NCBI GenBank assembly: GCA_021186555.1
Contig: JAJKFL010000042.1
Location: forward strand, 26,535,521 to 26,599,520
Source of the DNA: Reticulitermes speratus
Taxonomy: Eukaryota; Arthropoda; Insecta; Blattodea; Rhinotermitidae
Length of the DNA: 64,000 nucleotides
Direction: 5' to 3'
Shown piece after piece: positions 11,107 to 22,364 of the stretch. Each line of letters starts with the position of its first letter. Position 1 is the stretch's first letter. A program made the translations under genes and the position numbers. Under the pieces are notes generated by a model that saw only the letters and a list, made by a program, of their open reading frames with translations, was not told the DNA's origin and searched no databases.

Positions 11107-13564
11107 CTACTTAGCATTAAATATATACTTTCCAATCATTCTGTTTGTGCGTATATGTATATATATATATATTTGATATAGATCTCTCTATTGCATTACA
11201 TGTATCCCAGAGAATAATAATTGAGTTCCATGGGGTCATTTACACTCGAATATTTGAGTGCCTAATTATTGCTTTCAGAATTCATTTCGTCTGAAGTATC
11301 ACGATATCCATGTCTGTTCCCCAAACATTTTATTTTCCCATCAGTAACAATTTTATACCACGCCCCCGAGTCCGTGAAGGGGTATACAAACACGCCCTGT
11401 AACCAATCGTGAACTCTGTAAGACAATCATGCGCAGTTCAGAATTATGAGCAGCTGTTTGAAGCATCCTGTCGCTATGCTGAATAATAAAGGAAATGCTG
11501 TCATTTAATCGATAAATAAATTTCCGCTGCTGTATTCAAATTCGTACGCAGTTATTCAGTATATGTGGTGTGATGTCCTTATTGTAAATGTTCGTCGTTA
11601 AGTTATCTGCACGAAGTTGGTCGTTGGGCCTATCCATGCAGTGACGGACAACTGAATGCTAGCACTGTCCGCAGGTTCTAGCAGAGAGCGGTAGATGTTA
11701 CGTGCACCACTCTCATAACCGGCAAATAAGTCAACCAAGACAACTGTCAGCACGTACTGTTTGTAATACTCATAAATGGGCAGGCAGTTTTATGGAAATC
11801 TCGTCAAAAGATTGATAATACCAGCAGGACCGGATTAAGGGGCGGGCCAGCCGGGAAGCTGCCATGGGCGCCAAGACGTCACTAAATGGGTTTTAGCAGA
11901 TCGTTAAAAGCAAAGCTGAATGTGTTCCAAACCGTGAGGAGAGTATTTTGTTTACTTTGGGATTTGGCGGTAAACCTCTGTACTTGATGTGTTTTGGCGC
12001 AATTAAAAATATTGATCTGCAGAGGCATTATGATACGAAAATAAGGGTCAGATTGAAGGGCAAATGATACATGTGGTATGAAATTATGCACTTAAAACAC
12101 AGTTGAGCACCGACAAGCAAGTTTCCTCAACTTCCAGCAGTACCAAGTGGGAAAGGAATTATTGAATTTTGCGCATCGTTCCTCGAGAAAGTTTTCCTAA
12201 CTTTAGAAACTGCGCGCGGAAATATATATGTCAGTTTGCAAGTAGGCTATGTACAGCTGCGAACAAGCATTGCTTTAATAATTAACTTCATCAGATCTCA
12301 CTATAAAAGTAGCTCTCAAAACAACCAAGTACAAACCTGGTATAAAATATGTCGTCATCGGTGTAGTAGCAAAATCTCACTGATAGCAAAATAGCATAAT
12401 CCAATCAAATCCATAGGCACGTACCGTTCCACGGTCCTAAGAAAACTGACGATTGTTCGCATCCTACACGTGCCGTGTCCGCCATCACTCGGATTGTGGC
12501 GTAGAGGTTTATATTGAAGATCAGTTAAGACTCTGACCGCATGTTCTTCATTCCGACTTTTATGATGCTAATGAACAGACAACTTCCCATAACAACCACA
12601 TCCTTGAATGATGAGTATTAACACTTACCGGTCCATTGTCGAGCTCAAATTGACGCATTATTTTATGTTGGTTGTCCCTAAGTTCCTGTTTTTAGTGGCT
12701 TTTGAACTCTGAAAATTAAAAGATTTTCTGGAAAAGTAATTTGGACCAGACTGTTGGAAGTCACGAGAATAATTTGGAATCCAAAGGGTTAAAAATTTTG
12801 CAATTGAGATACCAAGTTGTTCTCTCTCTTTTGCTTATATACATATCTATTACTCAAAATTAAATTTAAATTATGTATAGATTAAAAATATCTTTTCGGA
12901 ATGCTCAACCAGACTGCTGCGTCCATAGCAGATCAGTGAGTGGTATTGTAAAACGCTAATCTGCAAGCATTTCATATTTTTATTTCTGGATTTCTGGTCT
13001 TTCTACGAGTCTACTTGCTGATCCTGAATGTAGTGACAGTATGTGTAAAATTTATTATTATTATTATTATTAGTATTAGTAGTAGTAGTAGTAGTAAAAG
13101 CTTGTCAGTTCGAAACACGACGAACCTTTGATCATAAAATGACCATGGAATGATCAGAAGCTCTAAATCTTTCCCAGTGTGTCATAACACGTAGACGCAT
13201 GTGAAATTTGATAAACATTATTTTGTAGGATGTTTTAAATAGAAAGGTACGACAGTGTGACACTCAGTTCGTAGCCTGATGCTGGAACGTAATTTAAACT
13301 GGCAGGGCGCAAGTAGCTTATGTTTTCCAATCTGTCGCTTGAACGAGAATTCTGCCTCCTCCTCCTCCTCAGCTCTCACGAAAGTCGTCTAATTGACTTT
13401 GTAGAAATAAAAACAAGACTTGCCGTTTTGTCATCGTGTGTCACTGCAATATGAGCCTGCTTGATGTTGTGACTCGTTCCCTGCTGAATGGAGCGTGGGT
13501 GTGCTGATTCTTCTACGGCGATATATGCCCCGTCTTATCGAGATTTTCTCTTGTCCTCTTGCAG
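11107..13564. other. No gene recognised; short microsatellites
   Basis: About 2.4 kb. A TA run lies at 11156-11171 and a TTA/GTA microsatellite at 13050-13096. At 11825 a sequence resembles a hAT-type terminus but has no partner. No coding domain is recognised. Confidence 0.5.
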
Positions 13565-13829
13565 GCGCGACGTTACATCATCATCATCATCACCGTCCCT
13601 ACGTCATCGAGGCGCCGCGAATCACCGCGGTCTGTGCAGATGTGGGAACAGCACGGAGCAGAAGTCATTACAAGTTCCTCATCCCCATTACATCTACAAG
13701 TAGCTACATTGTCATCGGTGAAGTTGGAGGGACTTGACGGTCTCCAGCTGAGCACATTGCCCAGCCAGCTGCCGGTCCATGGTCGGCGAGTCTACTATGC
13801 GAATTGTTAACCTGAGGACCCTCATCGCG
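13565..13829 (+). CDS. Candidate 5' exon with start codon (unconfirmed)
   Basis: A pyrimidine-rich acceptor (tctcttgtcctcttgcag, ending 13564) and a strong donor (gcg|gtaagtg, GT at 13830) bound 265 bases richer in G+C than the surroundings. All three frames are closed early, so most of it would be 5' untranslated. An ATG at 13779 opens MVGESTMRIVNLRTLIA up to the donor in phase 0; a second ATG at 13797 would give MRIVNLRTLIA. The hydrophobic end could begin a signal peptide or membrane helix completed in the next exon. I see no such exon downstream and recognise no gene. The CAT run at 13573-13590 creates a spurious His/Ile-rich reading. A chance splice-site pair is the main alternative. Confidence 0.3.
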
Positions 13830-14310
13830 GTAAGTGAATCGCTGTCGGCCGGTTGCAGGCCGAATTCGTAAATACAGAATATTCCGTATTTCATGAATAT
13901 CTGTTGTGGCACCCATTAGTAGATTTTTATGATATTTCCACAATCGGTTGTGTATAAACGTGCATGTTTACCGAAACTGTGCACTACAAAATATGAAGCT
14001 GAAGTTGTTTAAACTTTATTTATACTTTTAAATTCACTTACAGATACATATCTCAACCAGAGATGACTTCTACAAGTAGTATTTTTATAATTTCTGAAAT
14101 TTAGCTACCGGTGTTTTTATTATTTCAGTGGTACTTAAAGAATCCTAAATTCATTTGAGACCAGAGAGAAGTGACATGTTTACTACAGAGGCGATGTTTT
14201 GTGGAACAATTAGCATTTCATTTAAAGGAAAATTTTCCATTGTTTTATAGGAACCTTATTTTAACTGACAGCTGTCGCTAGTCACTTCACGTCGGCTCGG
14301 TTAACTTATA
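13830..14310. other. No gene recognised
   Basis: If the exon before it is real, this would be the start of its intron. A+T-rich, with no repeat from the window's families. Confidence 0.45.
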
Positions 14311-14384
14311 AAACTTCGACGTGCAGTGAATAGCGTGTTCGTTAGATGTGGCGCGGGTGTGCGAGCCGAAGGAAGGCAGTTGCA
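14311..14384 (+). repeat. Repeat F, copy 1
   Basis: Starts cttcgacgtg and contains ttagatgtgg and gccgaaggaag, matching 27276-27387 in the same order with about two-thirds identity by eye. Unclassified; it runs directly into a SINE-A copy. Confidence 0.4.
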
Positions 14385-14690
14385 GAACTTTGTGTAAACG
14401 CGTAATATTAACCGCAGTACGCCTCGCTACGGGCTGGACTGTCCGGGGATCGAATCCAGATGGGGGCGAGATTTTTGGCACCCGTCCAGACCGGCCCTGG
14501 GGCCTACCCAGCCTCCCATACAATGGGTACCGGGTCATTACCGGGCGTAAAGCGACCGGGTCGTGGCGTTAACCACCCACCCCATCCAGCGCCTAGGTTA
14601 AAGAAAGAGTATAACTGTACCTCTGCTTCCCCTCTGTGCCTTCATGGCATGTTATAGGCTAAAATTTACCTTTACCTTCACCTATACGTT
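14385..14690 (+). repeat. SINE-A copy, near full length
   Basis: Head with cgctacgggctggactg and box-B-like gggatcgaatccaga, then ccagaccggccctggggcc, the caatgggtaccgggtcatt block, the middle block and a tail ending in taaaatttacctttacctt. One of the best-preserved copies. The frames over it in both directions are not genes. Confidence 0.85.
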
Positions 14691-14899
14691 GTAGCTACAC
14701 GCATGGACCCCAGCTTAGCGGCAGATTGGCATAGAGGCGAACGCTGTGTTGCCTGCCGTCAAGCGAAAGCGTCTCGGTGAAGAGTGGATCCTAGTTTTCT
14801 GATAGTATGTATAATGTACCAGCATAGATATGCGATGATAATTTTACGGGCATTAAGTGTGAAGGCATTGCTGGCCTTCAACAAAAGCAGCAGCAGTAA

Positions 14900-14907
14900 C
14901 ATCATCA

Positions 14908-14938
<31 letters not shown>

Positions 14939-14960
14939 CAACAACAACAACAACAACAGT
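14900..14960. repeat. ATC/AAC microsatellite
   Basis: About twelve ATC units followed by about seven AAC units. It produces the poly-Met/Leu and poly-Ile/Asn reading frames that span 14759-15047 and are not genes. Confidence 0.95.
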
Positions 14961-15047
14961 AGTTTAATAACAAAACAATTGAACGGCGATACGATTCCCT
15001 CCAGGAGAGGGATTTATGTTTTTGTGTTGGCCAAGCAGGTCTCATGA

Positions 15048-15380
15048 ATATTTTCAGAATGTGTTGTTGGTTGATACTGGGTGAGGAGTACAAATCATGT
15101 ACCTCCTCATTATGCAGTTTTCTCCAGCCTAGGAGGCTGGAGAAAACTTTCTTCCTCTTAGGCCCAAATATTTTCTGTGGCATCCTATTCTCGAACACCT
15201 CCAGTCTGTGTTCTACCTTTAATGTGGAAAGACCAAGTTTCACACCCATATAAATGAACAGGCAAAATTAATAGTTTTGTCTATTTTAATCTCTTTTTAT
15301 GTAGGAAACGGGAGGACGAAAGTGTCTGGACAGAATGGTAGCAGGCATTCTCAAATCACTATGTGTGTCAGTTTAATTTC
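15048..15380 (-). mobile_element. RTE-type LINE scrap
   Basis: On the minus strand it aligns with the C-terminal part of the LINE at 59650-63486: GVKLGLSTLKVEHRLEVFEN, the FGPKRKK stretch, WRKLHNEEVHDLYSSPS, and upstream the match to the CYHSVQ region near 15350. It is diverged and frameshifted. It contains a perfect 15-base inverted repeat with a 3-base loop (15116-15148) that is absent from the other copies. Confidence 0.75.
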
Positions 15381-15912
15381 TGTTTCATCTAGGCGACTTT
15401 GGGGCCCTCTTAGTCCTCCGCCTGCCCAATAAGTAGCCGTCTTCGCCAGAGCGTGAAACTTTACATTGTCCATCGTAAACAGAAGTAGCACTCAAAATAG
15501 AAGGGAGTGGAGACAGTGCAAATCACTATTTCCTACTATCAGTATGTCCATTTTATTGCCAACAGAAAGTCATATTCTGGAAAATAGAAATTAAGAAATA
15601 ATATCGGAACCTCTAACAGTGTGACGGTCTAACCTCTGTGACAATACTGAGGCGACAAAAAGGCATCTGATGTACCTATGCCTCATCTCCCTCGAGCTTT
15701 CAGGCTTCCCCTCCACCGTACTTTTCTGTATTCCCCTCCATTTGTCTAGCCATTCTGTTCATAGGAATGCTGGTACTGATAACCACGTGTTGAACTCCGC
15801 TAAAGACAAGCCCTTGTGTTTGCTGACTTGGAGAGAATCTAAGAAGCCTACAACAGCAGGTGGGACGGAGGAAGCCATAGTTTTGCCTATGGTTTGCAAA
15901 GTAATGTCACTG
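15381..15912. other. No gene recognised
   Basis: Frames of about 80 codons overlap in opposite directions (15670-15915 plus, 15759-16004 minus). Neither shows a domain I know, and the minus one starts inside a SINE. Confidence 0.45.
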
Positions 15913-16018
15913 TAGATGTCATGAAGGCGAATTGGGGGAGTGGAAACATAAGCTCCACTCATTTTAAGCTCGGCACTGGATGGAGGTGAGACGATTTGCT
16001 TCACGCCCCGGCCACCGT
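15913..16018 (-). repeat. SINE-A copy (3' part)
   Basis: Minus strand gives ggccggggcgtgaagc, cctccatccagtgccgagct, aaaatgagtggagct and cgccttcatgaca, the SINE-A centre, middle and tail in order. The head is missing. Confidence 0.75.
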
Positions 16019-16939
16019 ATGTGGTTTATATGTACTCTGTAACGCTTTTAACGTAGACTGAGTGCGTTTGAGAACAAAGTTATGTTGGGAATATTTGGGG
16101 AGGAAGAAACAGGACGGAGAAAGTTACGTTAGGTGGTGGGAGAATGGAAATTAAGGCAGTAATAAGACGTGAGGATGTGAATTCCAGTGTTAGCGAACTT
16201 TTGTGAAATCTGTAATGAACCTGCTGGTGCGATAGAAGGCGACACTTCAGCAGCTGAGTGACTGCTGTATTACGCTTCGCATGCGAGTTGGTGACCTGCC
16301 ACACTAAAGCTTGAGTCATGAGTCATGCTCTTGGTACGCTCACGGCCAGCTCACTATCAGGGAAGATATTCTTCGACGGTATATAAATGCATCTCTTCCT
16401 GCCAAGGATTACGCTTGTCACCGACGCGCTCAAGTAACTGCGGATATTCTTCGAAAGAATATTTGACCCAAAGTAAGACCATGTTTAAAGCAAATTAAAC
16501 GGCGCATGAGTGCCACAAGAGTGTTCAGTGTGAATACTCTTCCAAAATCCCTAACCGTGACCGTGTCTGGAGCTGAGCGTGTGCGTACCCAAAGTGTGCA
16601 TGAGGCGATCTAGTTTGTGATGTAAGCAGAACACTGCGGTTTCGTGAGATTTATCTGTTGTATTCCATTGTTTGGAAGTGTTACAAGATTTTCCTCTGTT
16701 GCCAGTACTGTTCGTGCTTACTGGCACCGTCTGCACATCAGCCGCTGCTACTGTTTCTAACCGATCGTCGCAAGAGTAAGTGCTTGTGTCTGGTTACTGT
16801 AATGCGTCGTTGCCTCGGTTAACGCCGACAGTGCTTCGCTGCCTGAGGACGTAACGTTTATCTGCAACGGCAGTACCAGAACGCAATGCTGTACGATTTA
16901 AACTGTGAAAACGTCGGGATAGAGCCTCATGCTATACAT
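16019..16939. other. No gene recognised
   Basis: No shared repeat seen. A TATA-like string at about 16380 and a near-palindromic atattcttcgaaagaatat at 16445 are the only oddities; neither is linked to a coding frame. Confidence 0.45.
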
Positions 16940-17139
16940 TGGGGTCATCCAACCTTTTCCGGCAAAGGACCACAACCGTTATTGTGCGGTGATTCGCGGG
17001 CCCCACGTGTAAAAATCACAATAAGCGGTATACCTAACCGCCTAAATTATTGTTTAATTTTTGCAGTATATTCATTATTTACAAATGTAACCTCAGAAGG
17101 CATAACACAACCTGGCGGACCAGGAGTTGGACACCCCCG
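16940..17139. mobile_element. hAT-type MITE, 200 bp
   Basis: Ends tggggtcatccaac and (reverse complement of the right end) cgggggtgtccaac resemble the caggggtgtccaa termini typical of hAT transposons. Eight-base flanks ctatacat (16932-16939) and ctataaat (17140-17147) differ at one base, fitting the 8-bp duplication of hAT elements. No transposase is present, so it would have been moved by an enzyme encoded elsewhere. Confidence 0.65.
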
Positions 17140-18605
17140 CTATAAATAGTTTGCTGTGGACAACGAAGAAGACTTCTCGGACGTTTTGGAATTGTTGATA
17201 GTGGTATTCATTGCATGACAGACGAACGTGAACTAAGATTAATGACGTGCGGGCTACTCTGTATGAACCACACACATTACGTGCCGAATTTTAGACAACA
17301 ACGGGGGATCAGCTGCTTATTCGTATATTTTTATGGTCTGTTTTAAAACGCTGTTACTATATCAAATTATACAGAGTCGAATGACAAGATGATTGGTGAG
17401 TGATGAATTGGAAGTTATTTGGACAGATATTGTCGTTGCTGAAAGGAGGTATTCTGCGAGCGTTAGCTTCAGAAAATTAAGGAAAACCACAAAAAATCTC
17501 AACCGGACGAGCCGGTTTCCTGTCCGACTTAGAACCGAGCACGATTTGAAGTCATAGGCGCTACCGCGTGAACCAGCGTGCTCCGTGTTTACTTGCATAA
17601 CCACACACTTCTTCAGCAGTTTCTCCGTCATTCGCCCCTCCTACATACGGAACATGAAACGAGTTTATTATAAGACAAAAATTCTTTGTGTTGACAACAT
17701 GTATTAAAGTTTCAGCGAAGTCTCGTTTTGCTTATTCCTTGTACTTCATACCGCTTCATTTCGCAAATCGTGCATGTTGGCCTCCAGTGGCCTAGGCAAA
17801 CAGCCCCCCCCCCCCCCCCCCGTACCGAGTCTCGACAATCGTGGCCCCCGTGTAATTATTTGCGAAGTTACTCCCACATGTCATGACAGGGATCCAGAAT
17901 ACACCCTTCTGTCAACTGAACGGAATCCAGTAAGAAATAAACCACATCAGGTTTTAGTATTCTGCACGTATATGTGCGGGGCCTTACCTGCTCCACCGTT
18001 CGCCTCCATTCTACAAAATCAACCTTGCTGTACTTGACGGCGATAATTTGTGGGACGGTATTCTGAAATGTGTGAAGGAGATATCGTAGTTTCGTGTAAG
18101 CCTGTAGTGCATTCCAAAGTTTAAGCCATAGAGAGCTTTGTGAAAGTGACAATAAATAAAGTGATAAGACGGGCTGATATTGCCACCTATAAATATACTG
18201 TGTTGTACTTCGAGGAAATTTTGTTAAACACGACATGGAAATGTTACAAGATTAGAGTTTTCTGGGATGTGACATCACGTAATATGGTAGTTACTATCAG
18301 ACTGCACGGTGTGTCATCTAGAAGACAGGCCTTAACACTCACCGTCATGGGAATCTCGGATTTCGTGTGGAAACTAAGGAGGAAACAACCACGTCCTGGA
18401 TGGATTCACATGGGGTGTTGACCGAACGTGAGGGAGTTACGAACCGGGTTAACCTTCTTCATACGTTTAAGGTTAACGTCTCTGTCTAAAGACTGGCTCC
18501 TACAATTTGACATTTCAGGTATCTCGTGGTTTAGCTTTGTGCACGTGAGATGAACTTTCGAATTACAATGTAACGAGATTTTATAGTGGTAGAAGTATAT
18601 TAAAT
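17140..18605. other. No gene recognised; C-run and faint repeat E
   Basis: A run of about 18 C at 17804-17821 sits in unique-looking DNA. From about 18256 the sequence ttctgggatgtgacatcac starts a stretch resembling repeat E (see 36718-36896). No coding domain is recognised. Confidence 0.45.
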
Positions 18606-18866
18606 GCCGATCCCAGTGGCCGTGCGGTCTAAGGCGTGGGTCTACGGCCGCTCGCTTGCTGGGATTGTGGGTTCGAATCCCACCGGGGGCATAGATGTCT
18701 GTCTCTTGTGAGTGTTGTGTGTTGTCAGGTAGAGGTCTCTGCGACGAGCTGGTCACTCGTCCAGAAGAGTCCTACCGAGTGTGGTGTGTCTAACAGTGTG
18801 ATCGTGAAGCGTCGAAAAATGAAGAGGCCTAGGCCCCCTAAGGGCTGTCGAGCCATAGGAAAAATA
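18606..18866 (+). repeat. SINE-B copy, full length, with target duplication
   Basis: Head ccgatcccagtggccgtgcg leads to a leucine-type box A (gtctaaggcg) and box B (gggttcgaatcccacc). The body has gtgttgtcaggtagaggtc, ctcgtccagaagagtcctac and cctaggccccctaagggc. A perfect 13-base duplication aagtatattaaat flanks it (18593-18605, 18867-18879), showing target-primed retroposition. The minus-strand frame 18406-18756 (PGGIRTHNPSKRA...) is an antisense artefact. Confidence 0.92.
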
Positions 18867-19339
18867 AAGTATATTAAATAACCTCGGCTTCTTATTATGT
18901 AGTGAATAGTTTGGATTAATGTGTATGTTTTCACAAAAATACATTTCGTAGGGAATGATTGGAGTTAGAATGTCACTTCGTCTACTGTGTACACTGCCGA
19001 TACAGAAAGCAATAAAACATCCACACACACACACCTATATTATACATTCAGTGGACCCAAAACTACGTCATGGTGACGACAGGAGGTGGACCAAATCATA
19101 AAAATACAAAATACACATAACGCAACACAAAAATGTTACAAATATTTCACATACAATATTCAGTTGTTACACTGTATCCGTTACGTACAGCTTATAAAAG
19201 GATTACGAATCATTTTAAACGTTAGAAATTCACCAAAAACATACACTTGATGCTGCTAATTGTTTGCCTAATCATATCAATATTTTCACATCCGTGAACA
19301 TTAAGTTAACGTCTAAGACGCATGTAGAGTTATTCATTT
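18867..19339. other. No gene recognised; CA run
   Basis: A short CA microsatellite lies at 19021-19033. The rest is A+T-rich with no recognised feature. Confidence 0.45.
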
Positions 19340-19595
19340 GGCCTCCTATTTAATCTTCCCCGCGGGATTAGGGTCTGGGCCGTGAAGCTGACTACGGCTC
19401 AGGACCCATCGTTGCGACTGTAAGTAATGCCAGCCAGACTTGTTGTAACTCACACCTCTGCTACAGTTTCCTAGATTCTGCCGTCGCAGAGCTGAGTTCC
19501 GGTTTATACCGTTTAATGCCGAAGCTAAGAATGAGTGGAGCTATACTTCCATTCCACCATATGCTTTCATGGTGTGCACGGGACATTTTTATCTT
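19340..19595 (+). repeat. SINE-A copy interrupted by extra DNA
   Basis: Block order is normal up to gccgtgaagctgac (about 19392) and resumes at gccgaagctaagaatgag (19517) through tatgctttcatggtgtgcac. Roughly 110-120 bases in between have no match in other copies, so a foreign segment has been inserted or the copy is a fusion of two. Confidence 0.65.
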
Positions 19596-19610
19596 TAATA
19601 TATATATAAT

Positions 19611-19768
19611 CTTGGACTGAAATGTTAATGTGAATGTATGAAGTAGGAAGCCCAAGCCAATGTACAGGCCAATGCTTCACCGAGAAAGTCTTGGACTGGA
19701 ATGTTAATGTGAATATATAAAGTATGAAACCCAAGTTAGTGGACAGGCTACTGCTTCGTCCAAATTAC
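19611..19768. repeat. Tandem duplication, two units of 79 bp
   Basis: cttggactg.aatgttaatgtgaat starts at 19611 and again at 19690; the units agree throughout (cccaag, acaggc, tgcttc) at roughly 80% by eye. Only two units are present, so this is a local duplication, not a satellite. Confidence 0.75.
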
Positions 19769-20659
19769 GATAGGAGTCTATTACAGTTCGAGAAAGTAAA
19801 ATTAATCTCTTCTTATTCCTGAACAGCGCCAGTTAAGAGAGATTTCGAGGGCTGCAGCGGGACCCCCTGCCTGGAGCGGCACTCCATCACCACGTCGTCT
19901 GCGCCATTTGTTTCAATTTGTTTCTGATTTGCTTCGCTACGCTCAAATATAAACAGCACTCCCAAAACTAGTTCTACCTGGAACGTGTAAATTTTTTTTT
20001 TTTTTGCGGAAGCCTACGTATGTCATTTTTCTTACTTTTTGTGCCGTCATGATACCGACTTGGCAAAACAAACAGTGTTACGCGTCCAATAATTAGTTCT
20101 TTCCATAGCGGGTCGCTATTGTATTAATCATACGTACTTGATCCTTTTTCTGATGCAGCTTTGTCCATGCTCTAATGATGTTTTCATGGCCCTTGATTTT
20201 CATTTCGTTTTGTATCGGTCACTCTGGCGCCTTAAATGTATATAAAACTGCTGGGAAGTTTTGATATTCAGACATGAATCACGCGGTGGTAGAGTGTTAC
20301 AGGTCAGTTAAGAGGTCGTTGTCTGTACGAGTTGGGAGTGGCGGAGCACTGCATTGGGCATTCGTGATAGGAAGCATGGCGCCGATTAAATGTTTTGGGA
20401 TTGAAATAATGTCCCTCTGAATTGTTATCTTTACGAAATATCATCAGGGTGAACAAATCAAAGAGGATGAGATAGGCGGGAACATGTAGGTAGATGATCA
20501 GAATCTCGGTGGGAAAAATTTGGAAGTTGCAGGTGTAGATGGGGAGATAATATTAAAATACATGAAATTATGGACTGCATTAAGTTCTGCCAGGATAGGG
20601 ACGACTGTCTAAAACTAGACGCTCATTCAGAAAAAAAAATTAGTCTGAACGCAGGGATT
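19769..20659. other. No gene recognised; weak promoter-like spacing
   Basis: TATATAAAA at 20239-20247 lies 31 bases before the A of ttcagac (20270), close to the arthropod TATA-initiator distance. The first ATG (20274) would leave a 4-base leader and a 47-codon frame with no domain, so a promoter here is doubtful. 20460-20660 may include the far 5' edge of the LINE that follows. Confidence 0.3.
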
Positions 20660-21985
20660 CCACTGAAGTTACAATGATTGCTCAAAGAAGAAGCCGAAAG
20701 CTACAAAATGCAGCTACCGTCACACATACAGCAAAGATAGTAAGCAGTGAGGACACTTAGAAGAAGTATTGATAGGAAAATTGAGGATGCACTTGGAGAA
20801 GATCGGTTTGGATTTAGAAGAGGAAAAGGAACTAGGGATGCAATTGGGATGCTGAGAATAATATCAGAACGAAACTTAGGACACAGATAAAGAATTATGT
20901 GCTCGCTTCATAGACTGGCAGAAGGCATTTAGCATGTAAACTGGACCAGTTAATGCAGATCCTAAAGGGAACTGGGATAGACTGGCGCGAAAGAAGATTG
21001 ATCAGTAAATTGTACATGGAACAGAGTGTTAAAGTACGACTGGACCAAGGGGAGACGAGAAGTGTGAAGGTTGGAAGAGGAGTTACACAAGGGTGCTGTT
21101 CGTCACTTATACAACGAGTACCTTACCAAGGAAGCTCTTGAAGGGTTTGGAGACTTCAAAATAGGAGGACAAGTAATTATCACTCTCAAATATGCAGATG
21201 ACCTTGTGCTACTGGCTAAGAAAAGAAACGGTACTACAGGACATGATTGATAGACCAACTAAAATTGTAAGATGTTATGGAATGGAAGTGAACGCGGGAA
21301 GAAACAGGCAATGAGAATCTCAAGGCAACCATCCTCAGTACAGATTGTGATAGATAAAAAACAACTGGAGAATGTGGAATATTTCAACTATTTGGGTAGC
21401 ATGATAACAAATAATGCAAGATGTACACGTGAAATTAAATCCAGGATTGCCATGGCAAAAGCAGCATTCAACAAGAAGGAGGCTCTTTTTACCAGCAGAT
21501 TGGACTTAAATTTAAGGAAGAAGCTAGTAAAGTGCTATATTTGGAGCATATCTTAGTATGGTGCTGAAACTTGGACACTTTGGGAAGTGGATTAGAAATA
21601 CCTGGAAAGTTTTAAAATATGGCGCTGAAGAAGGATGGAGAAGACCAGTTGGACCGATCGTGTGAGAAATGAAGTATTACACAGAGTCAAGGAGGAGAGG
21701 AATATCCTAGAAGCAATAAAACTAAGGAAGGCTAACTGGATTGGTCACATCTTGCATATGAACTGCCTTATAAAACACGTTATTGAAGAAAATATAGAGG
21801 GAAGGATAGAAGTGAAGGGAAGACGACGAAGAAGACGTAAGAAGCCACTAGATGGCCTTAATGAAAATAGAGGATACTGTAAATTGAAAGAGGAAGCACT
21901 GGATGGCCCTATGTGGAGAACCCACGTTGGAAGAGGCTATTGACCTGTCGTAAGACAGACAACAGAATGGATGAATGAACACCAA
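20660..21985 (+). mobile_element. Non-LTR LINE, reverse transcriptase copy 1
   Basis: Translation in shifting frames gives GEDRFGFRRGKGTRDAIGML (about 20795), KGTGIDWRERRLISKLYMEQ (20953-21141 frame), the palm motif KYADDLVLLA (about 21188), ENVEYFNYLGSMIT (21272-21556 frame), GAETWTL and the C-terminal RKANWIGHIL region ending GRGY.PVVRQTTE (21635-21943 and beyond). These are the finger-palm-thumb and C-terminal parts of a LINE polymerase related to the copy at 34638-35545. Several stops and frameshifts make it inactive. I cannot assign the clade with certainty (RTE-like is my best guess). Confidence 0.85.
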
Positions 21986-22364
21986 ATCACAAAATGAATT
22001 AAAACAAACGGCGAACACAATGCATATATAACAACTGAAAAAGTAAATATGAGAGGGAATTAAAGAAAGTGGATTTGCACATCAGAATATTATCCACGAC
22101 CCATGTGGCTTGTTTAATAATTTACTGTTAAGGGGTAGCGTATTTCACATGGGCTCATGAAAGTTACTTCTTGCGCTGCCACATCTAATGTCCACGGCGA
22201 CAGAAATCATTGGACGGGTGGGGAGTAAGTCTTGTACTTTTAACAATTTTAGAAGTTTCACTCGAGTTTAGGCCTGACACCGTTGTGTGAACACTCGCCG
22301 TTGCACAGGCCTACGGTACAGTTCGGCTAATACTGAACAAGAAATGCGGCGTACTTAGAACTTC
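21986..22364. other. No gene recognised
   Basis: Separates the LINE from the Penelope-like remnant. A short aattaaa-rich piece may be LINE 3' end; nothing else is recognised. Confidence 0.4.

Noticed and set aside
11825-11875. Sequence like a hAT terminus (caggaccggattaagg)
   Set aside because: No matching inverted end or 8-base duplication found within several kb.
13488-13755. Overlapping frames with poly-His, poly-Ile and poly-Met runs
   Set aside because: They read the same CAT repeat in different frames and strands.
14759-15047. Poly-Leu/Met and poly-Asn frames
   Set aside because: Produced by the ATC/AAC microsatellite.
18606-18700. Possible tRNA-Leu gene
   Set aside because: A and B boxes are present but no full cloverleaf forms; it is the head of a dispersed SINE.
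18406-18756. 116-codon minus frame with PGGIRTHNPSKRA
   Set aside because: Translation of the antisense strand of SINE-B.
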